Source of the DNA: Bacteroidales bacterium
Lineage (GTDB): Bacteria; Bacteroidota; Bacteroidia; Bacteroidales; VadinHA17
Assembly: GCA_027451265.1 (NCBI GenBank)
Contig: DAIDJT010000086.1
Location: 1-9,419, forward strand
DNA: 9,419 bases
Reading direction: 5' to 3'
Shown here: positions 7,270 through 9,419 of the stretch, in pieces
Layout: each line of letters begins with the position of its first letter
Position numbering within the stretch: position 1 is the stretch's first letter
Notes under the pieces: model-generated
Databases searched by the model: none
Told to the model about the DNA's origin: nothing
The model's input: the letters and a program-made list of their open reading frames with translations, nothing else
Program-made: the position numbers and the translations under genes

Positions 7270-9278
7270 TATTTATTGATTATCTCATCAATCAGATCAT
7301 CATCTGCCTCCTGCGGCATGGTGACCACCATTCCGGGAGTCCGCTCCATCTCCCTCGTTATTGCTGCCACGGCCCCGCTATTGCGTGCCCAGCTGCGGCG
7401 GGCGATGCCGTTGTTTACATCCCAGAGCAACATTGACCTTATGCGGCGCGATGCCTCAGGACTGCCGTCGAGTACCATCCCGAAGCCGCCGTTGATCACC
7501 TCGCCCCAGCCTACTCCTCCCCCGTTGTGTATGGAGACCCATGTGGCTCCGCGGAAGGCATCGCCGATGACATTCTGTACCGCCATGTCAGCGGTGAAAC
7601 GCGAACCGTCATAAATGTTTGATGTCTCACGGTAGGGTGAGTCAGTGCCCGACACATCGTGATGATCACGTCCAATCACAATGGGGCCGCTGATGATTCC
7701 CGAGGCGATGGCATCATTGAAAGCTGAAGCTATCATTATCCTGCCGGCGGCATCAGCATAGAGTATGCGCGCCTGCGACCCCACCACCAACCTGTTTCGT
7801 CCAGCTTCACTGATCCAGTGAATATTGTCAGACATCTGCTGCCGTATGTCTTCCGGTGACTCCTTCATCAGCCGCCCGAGGGTTGCTGATGCAATGGCAT
7901 CACTCTTCTCAAGGTCAGCCGGGTCACCGGAACAGCAAACCCACCGGAACGGGCCGAAACCATAATCAAAGCAGATAGGACCCATAATATCCTCAACATA
8001 TGAAGGATACCGGAACCCGCCACTCCCGTTGCCAACGTCTGCCCCGGCGCGTGAAGACTCCAGCAGGAATGCATTGCCATAATCAAAGAAGTAGGTGCCG
8101 TGTGCCGTGTGCCTGTTTATGGCCTCCACCTGCCGGCGCAGCGAGGCCTGCACCAGCCCGCGGAATTTATCAGGGTCATCAGCCATCAGGGTGTTTGCCT
8201 CCTCAAAACTTATCCCTGCCGGGTAGTAACCTCCTGCCCAGGGATTATGAAGCGAGGTCTGGTCCGAACCAAGATCGGCCCAGAGTCCCTCATCCGCAAA
8301 CTTCTCCCACAGCTCGACAATGTTTCCCTGGAAGGCCAGTGAAACCACCTCGCCGTCACGGCAGGCCCTGCGCACCCGGGTGACTAGTTCAGAAAATTCC
8401 GTGTGCACCTCATCAACCCAGCCCTGTGAGTGACGCGTCCTGATGGCCTTCGGGTTTACCTCGGCGATGACTGAGACCACACCGGCTATGTTGCCGGCTT
8501 TTGGCTGTGCCCCTGACATGCCTCCAAGCCCTGATGAAATAAAAAGCCTGCTCTTCCGCTCCTCAGCCGCAACAGGCTTCGCACGCCGGGTGGCGTTGAG
8601 CAGGGTGATTGTGGTACCGTGCACAATACCCTGCGGACCTATATACATATATGAACCGGCTGTCATCTGGCCGTACTGAGATACACCGAGGGCATTGAAC
8701 CGCTCCCAGTTATCCTGCGATGAGTAGTTGGGGATAACCATTCCGTTTGTGACAACCACCCGCGGCGCCTCCCTGTGCGAGGGGAACAGACCCAGCGGAT
8801 GACCTGAATACATTACGAGCGTCTGCTCGTCGGTCATCCCGGAGAGGTACTTCATTGTGAGCCTGTACTGTGCCCAGTTCTGGAAGACAGCTCCGTTGCC
8901 GCCGTAGGTGATCAGCTCATGCGGATGCTGAGCCACGGCAGGATCAAGGTTGTTTGTGATCATCAGCATGATGGCGGCAGCCTGCACCGACCTGTGCGGG
9001 TACTCACTGACAGGGCGGGCCTTCATCTCGTAGTCAGGCCTGTAGCGGTACATGTAAATGCGGCCCCGCTCACGGAGTTCAGCTGCAAACTCAGGTGCGA
9101 GAGTACTGTGCAGTGACTCCGGGAAATATCTCAGGGCATTGCGGAGCGCAAGCTTTTTCTCTTCGGTTGTCAGAATGTCGCGACGGCGGGGTGCATGGTT
9201 CACCGATGGGTCCCAGGCCTTAGGTCCGGGCAGGTTTGAGGGGATGCCTTCCCTGACCTGTGATTTGAAATCATTCAT
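7269..9278 (-). CDS. hutU: Urocanate hydratase (urocanase)
   Basis: A 669-residue cytoplasmic enzyme of histidine degradation that hydrates urocanate to 4-imidazolone-5-propionate using tightly bound NAD+. Recognisable blocks include YGGNGAVFQNWAQY (about 125-138), YSGHPLGLFPSH, the NAD-binding glycine-rich GLGGMSGAQPKAG (about 249-261), GGYYPAG (about 349), and CFDYGFGPFRWVC, whose final Cys448 matches the essential active-site cysteine region. NGGGVGWGEVINGGFG occurs near the C-terminus. It belongs to the longer (about 670-residue) urocanase form, as opposed to the 550-560-residue Pseudomonas type. The start at 9278 (MNDFKSQ...) is preferred to an in-frame TTG at 9338, because that TTG lies inside a terminator hairpin and upstream of the -7 element. 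No other histidine-degradation gene is in the window, and the upstream gene is separated by a terminator, so hutU appears to be transcribed alone on this side. Confidence 0.96.
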   Translation of the reverse strand: MNDFKSQVREGIPSNLPGPKAWDPSVNHAPRRRDILTTEEKKLALRNALRYFPESLHSTLAPEFAAELRERGRIYMYRYRPDYEMKARPVSEYPHRSVQAAAIMLMITNNLDPAVAQHPHELITYGGNGAVFQNWAQYRLTMKYLSGMTDEQTLVMYSGHPLGLFPSHREAPRVVVTNGMVIPNYSSQDNWERFNALGVSQYGQMTAGSYMYIGPQGIVHGTTITLLNATRRAKPVAAEERKSRLFISSGLGGMSGAQPKAGNIAGVVSVIAEVNPKAIRTRHSQGWVDEVHTEFSELVTRVRRACRDGEVVSLAFQGNIVELWEKFADEGLWADLGSDQTSLHNPWAGGYYPAGISFEEANTLMADDPDKFRGLVQASLRRQVEAINRHTAHGTYFFDYGNAFLLESSRAGADVGNGSGGFRYPSYVEDIMGPICFDYGFGPFRWVCCSGDPADLEKSDAIASATLGRLMKESPEDIRQQMSDNIHWISEAGRNRLVVGSQARILYADAAGRIMIASAFNDAIASGIISGPIVIGRDHHDVSGTDSPYRETSNIYDGSRFTADMAVQNVIGDAFRGATWVSIHNGGGVGWGEVINGGFGMVLDGSPEASRRIRSMLLWDVNNGIARRSWARNSGAVAAITREMERTPGMVVTMPQEADDDLIDEIINK

Positions 9279-9302
9279 GCTGTTGTCGGTTGAAAGGTCA
9301 GG

Positions 9303-9310
9303 CAAATATA
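9303..9310 (-). promoter_or_regulatory. Candidate -7 element for hutU
   Basis: The minus strand reads TATATTTG, followed by C, an exact TAnnTTTG match, 24 bp before the hutU ATG. This gives a leader of about 15-20 nt, the same geometry as porV. The expected -33 area falls on the terminator hairpin of the preceding gene, and no standard -33 motif is seen. Confidence 0.6.
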
Positions 9311-9319
9311 ATAAAACAG

Positions 9320-9347
9320 GCAGAGACGTTGCGCACAACGTCTCTGC
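9320..9347 (-). terminator. Rho-independent terminator of the gene upstream of hutU
   Basis: Perfect 12-bp inverted repeat: GCAGAGACGTTG (9320-9331) and CAACGTCTCTGC (9336-9347) around a 4-base loop. In the minus direction it is followed by CTGTTTTATTA, a moderate T-tract. It starts 24 bp after the stop at 9372, the normal place for a terminator. The long perfect stem also resembles dispersed palindromic repeats with AGAGACGT arms, so it could be one member of such a family serving as terminator. Confidence 0.75.
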
Positions 9348-9371
9348 ATATTGGAAAATGGTAAAAATCAG

Positions 9372-9419
9372 TTATTTGCTTTCGCCAACGATCTCATCGT
9401 CAACAAGTATGCGGCCGCA
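9372..9419 (-). CDS. C-terminal end of an unidentified protein (cut by window edge)
   Basis: The minus strand is open from the window edge to a TAA at 9372-9374 and encodes ...CGRILVDDEIVGESK. This is too short to identify. Support for a real gene is the strong hairpin terminator placed 24 bp after the stop and the plausible acidic/basic coding composition. Since terminator and a fresh promoter separate it from hutU, there is no reason to assume it is a histidine-degradation gene. Confidence 0.5.
   Translation of the reverse strand, partial: CGRILVDDEIVGESK

Noticed and set aside
8000..8383. Open frames antisense to hutU (also 8443-8679, 8919-9116)
   Set aside because: They are low-complexity, Pro/Arg-rich shadow translations opposite a strongly conserved enzyme gene, with no start context or family resemblance.
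9279..9338. N-terminal extension of hutU from a TTG at 9338
   Set aside because: The TTG lies within a terminator hairpin and upstream of the -7 element, and the 20 extra residues are not urocanase-like; MNDFKSQ at 9278 fits.

Overview
The window comes from a member of the phylum Bacteroidota, most likely a Bacteroidia-type environmental or gut-associated lineage. Three things point there. Most of the window is genes of the type IX secretion system (T9SS) and gliding machinery, which are confined to this phylum. The promoters recognised upstream of genes carry the Bacteroidota -7 element TAnnTTTG, here always TATnTTTGC. There are no clear Shine-Dalgarno sequences, and the leaders are A/T-rich. 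Nothing in the coding regions looks recently transferred or broken.

Layout, left to right. On the minus strand there is a truncated gldJ (lipoprotein with a formylglycine-generating-enzyme-like fold), preceded by a PorP/SprF-family outer-membrane protein gene. A gap of about 100 bp with two divergent promoter elements arranged as a dyad separates these from a plus-strand block: porU (T9SS sortase), porV (outer-membrane shuttle of the same complex) and ispF (isoprenoid biosynthesis, 8 bp after porV). ispF converges on a minus-strand hutU (urocanate hydratase), and the whole gap between their stop codons is a heptanucleotide repeat array in two opposed blocks. Upstream of hutU lie its own promoter, a perfect hairpin terminator, and the last 15 codons of an unidentified minus-strand gene.

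How the genes work together: PorV carries T9SS cargo to PorU at the cell surface. PorU removes the C-terminal sorting domain of the cargo and attaches the cargo to lipopolysaccharide. GldJ is a periplasmic/outer-membrane lipoprotein needed for stability of the motor and ring components, and PorP/SprF proteins help particular cargo cross or attach at the outer membrane. From recall, porU-porV-ispF order is also found in Porphyromonas gingivalis and gldJ-porU-porV adjacency in Flavobacterium johnsoniae, so the core is a conserved T9SS locus and not a new system. The less ordinary parts are the PorP/SprF gene inserted between gldJ and porU, the dyad-linked divergent promoters with a probably leaderless porU transcript, and the two-sided heptamer repeat that fills the ispF/hutU gap.
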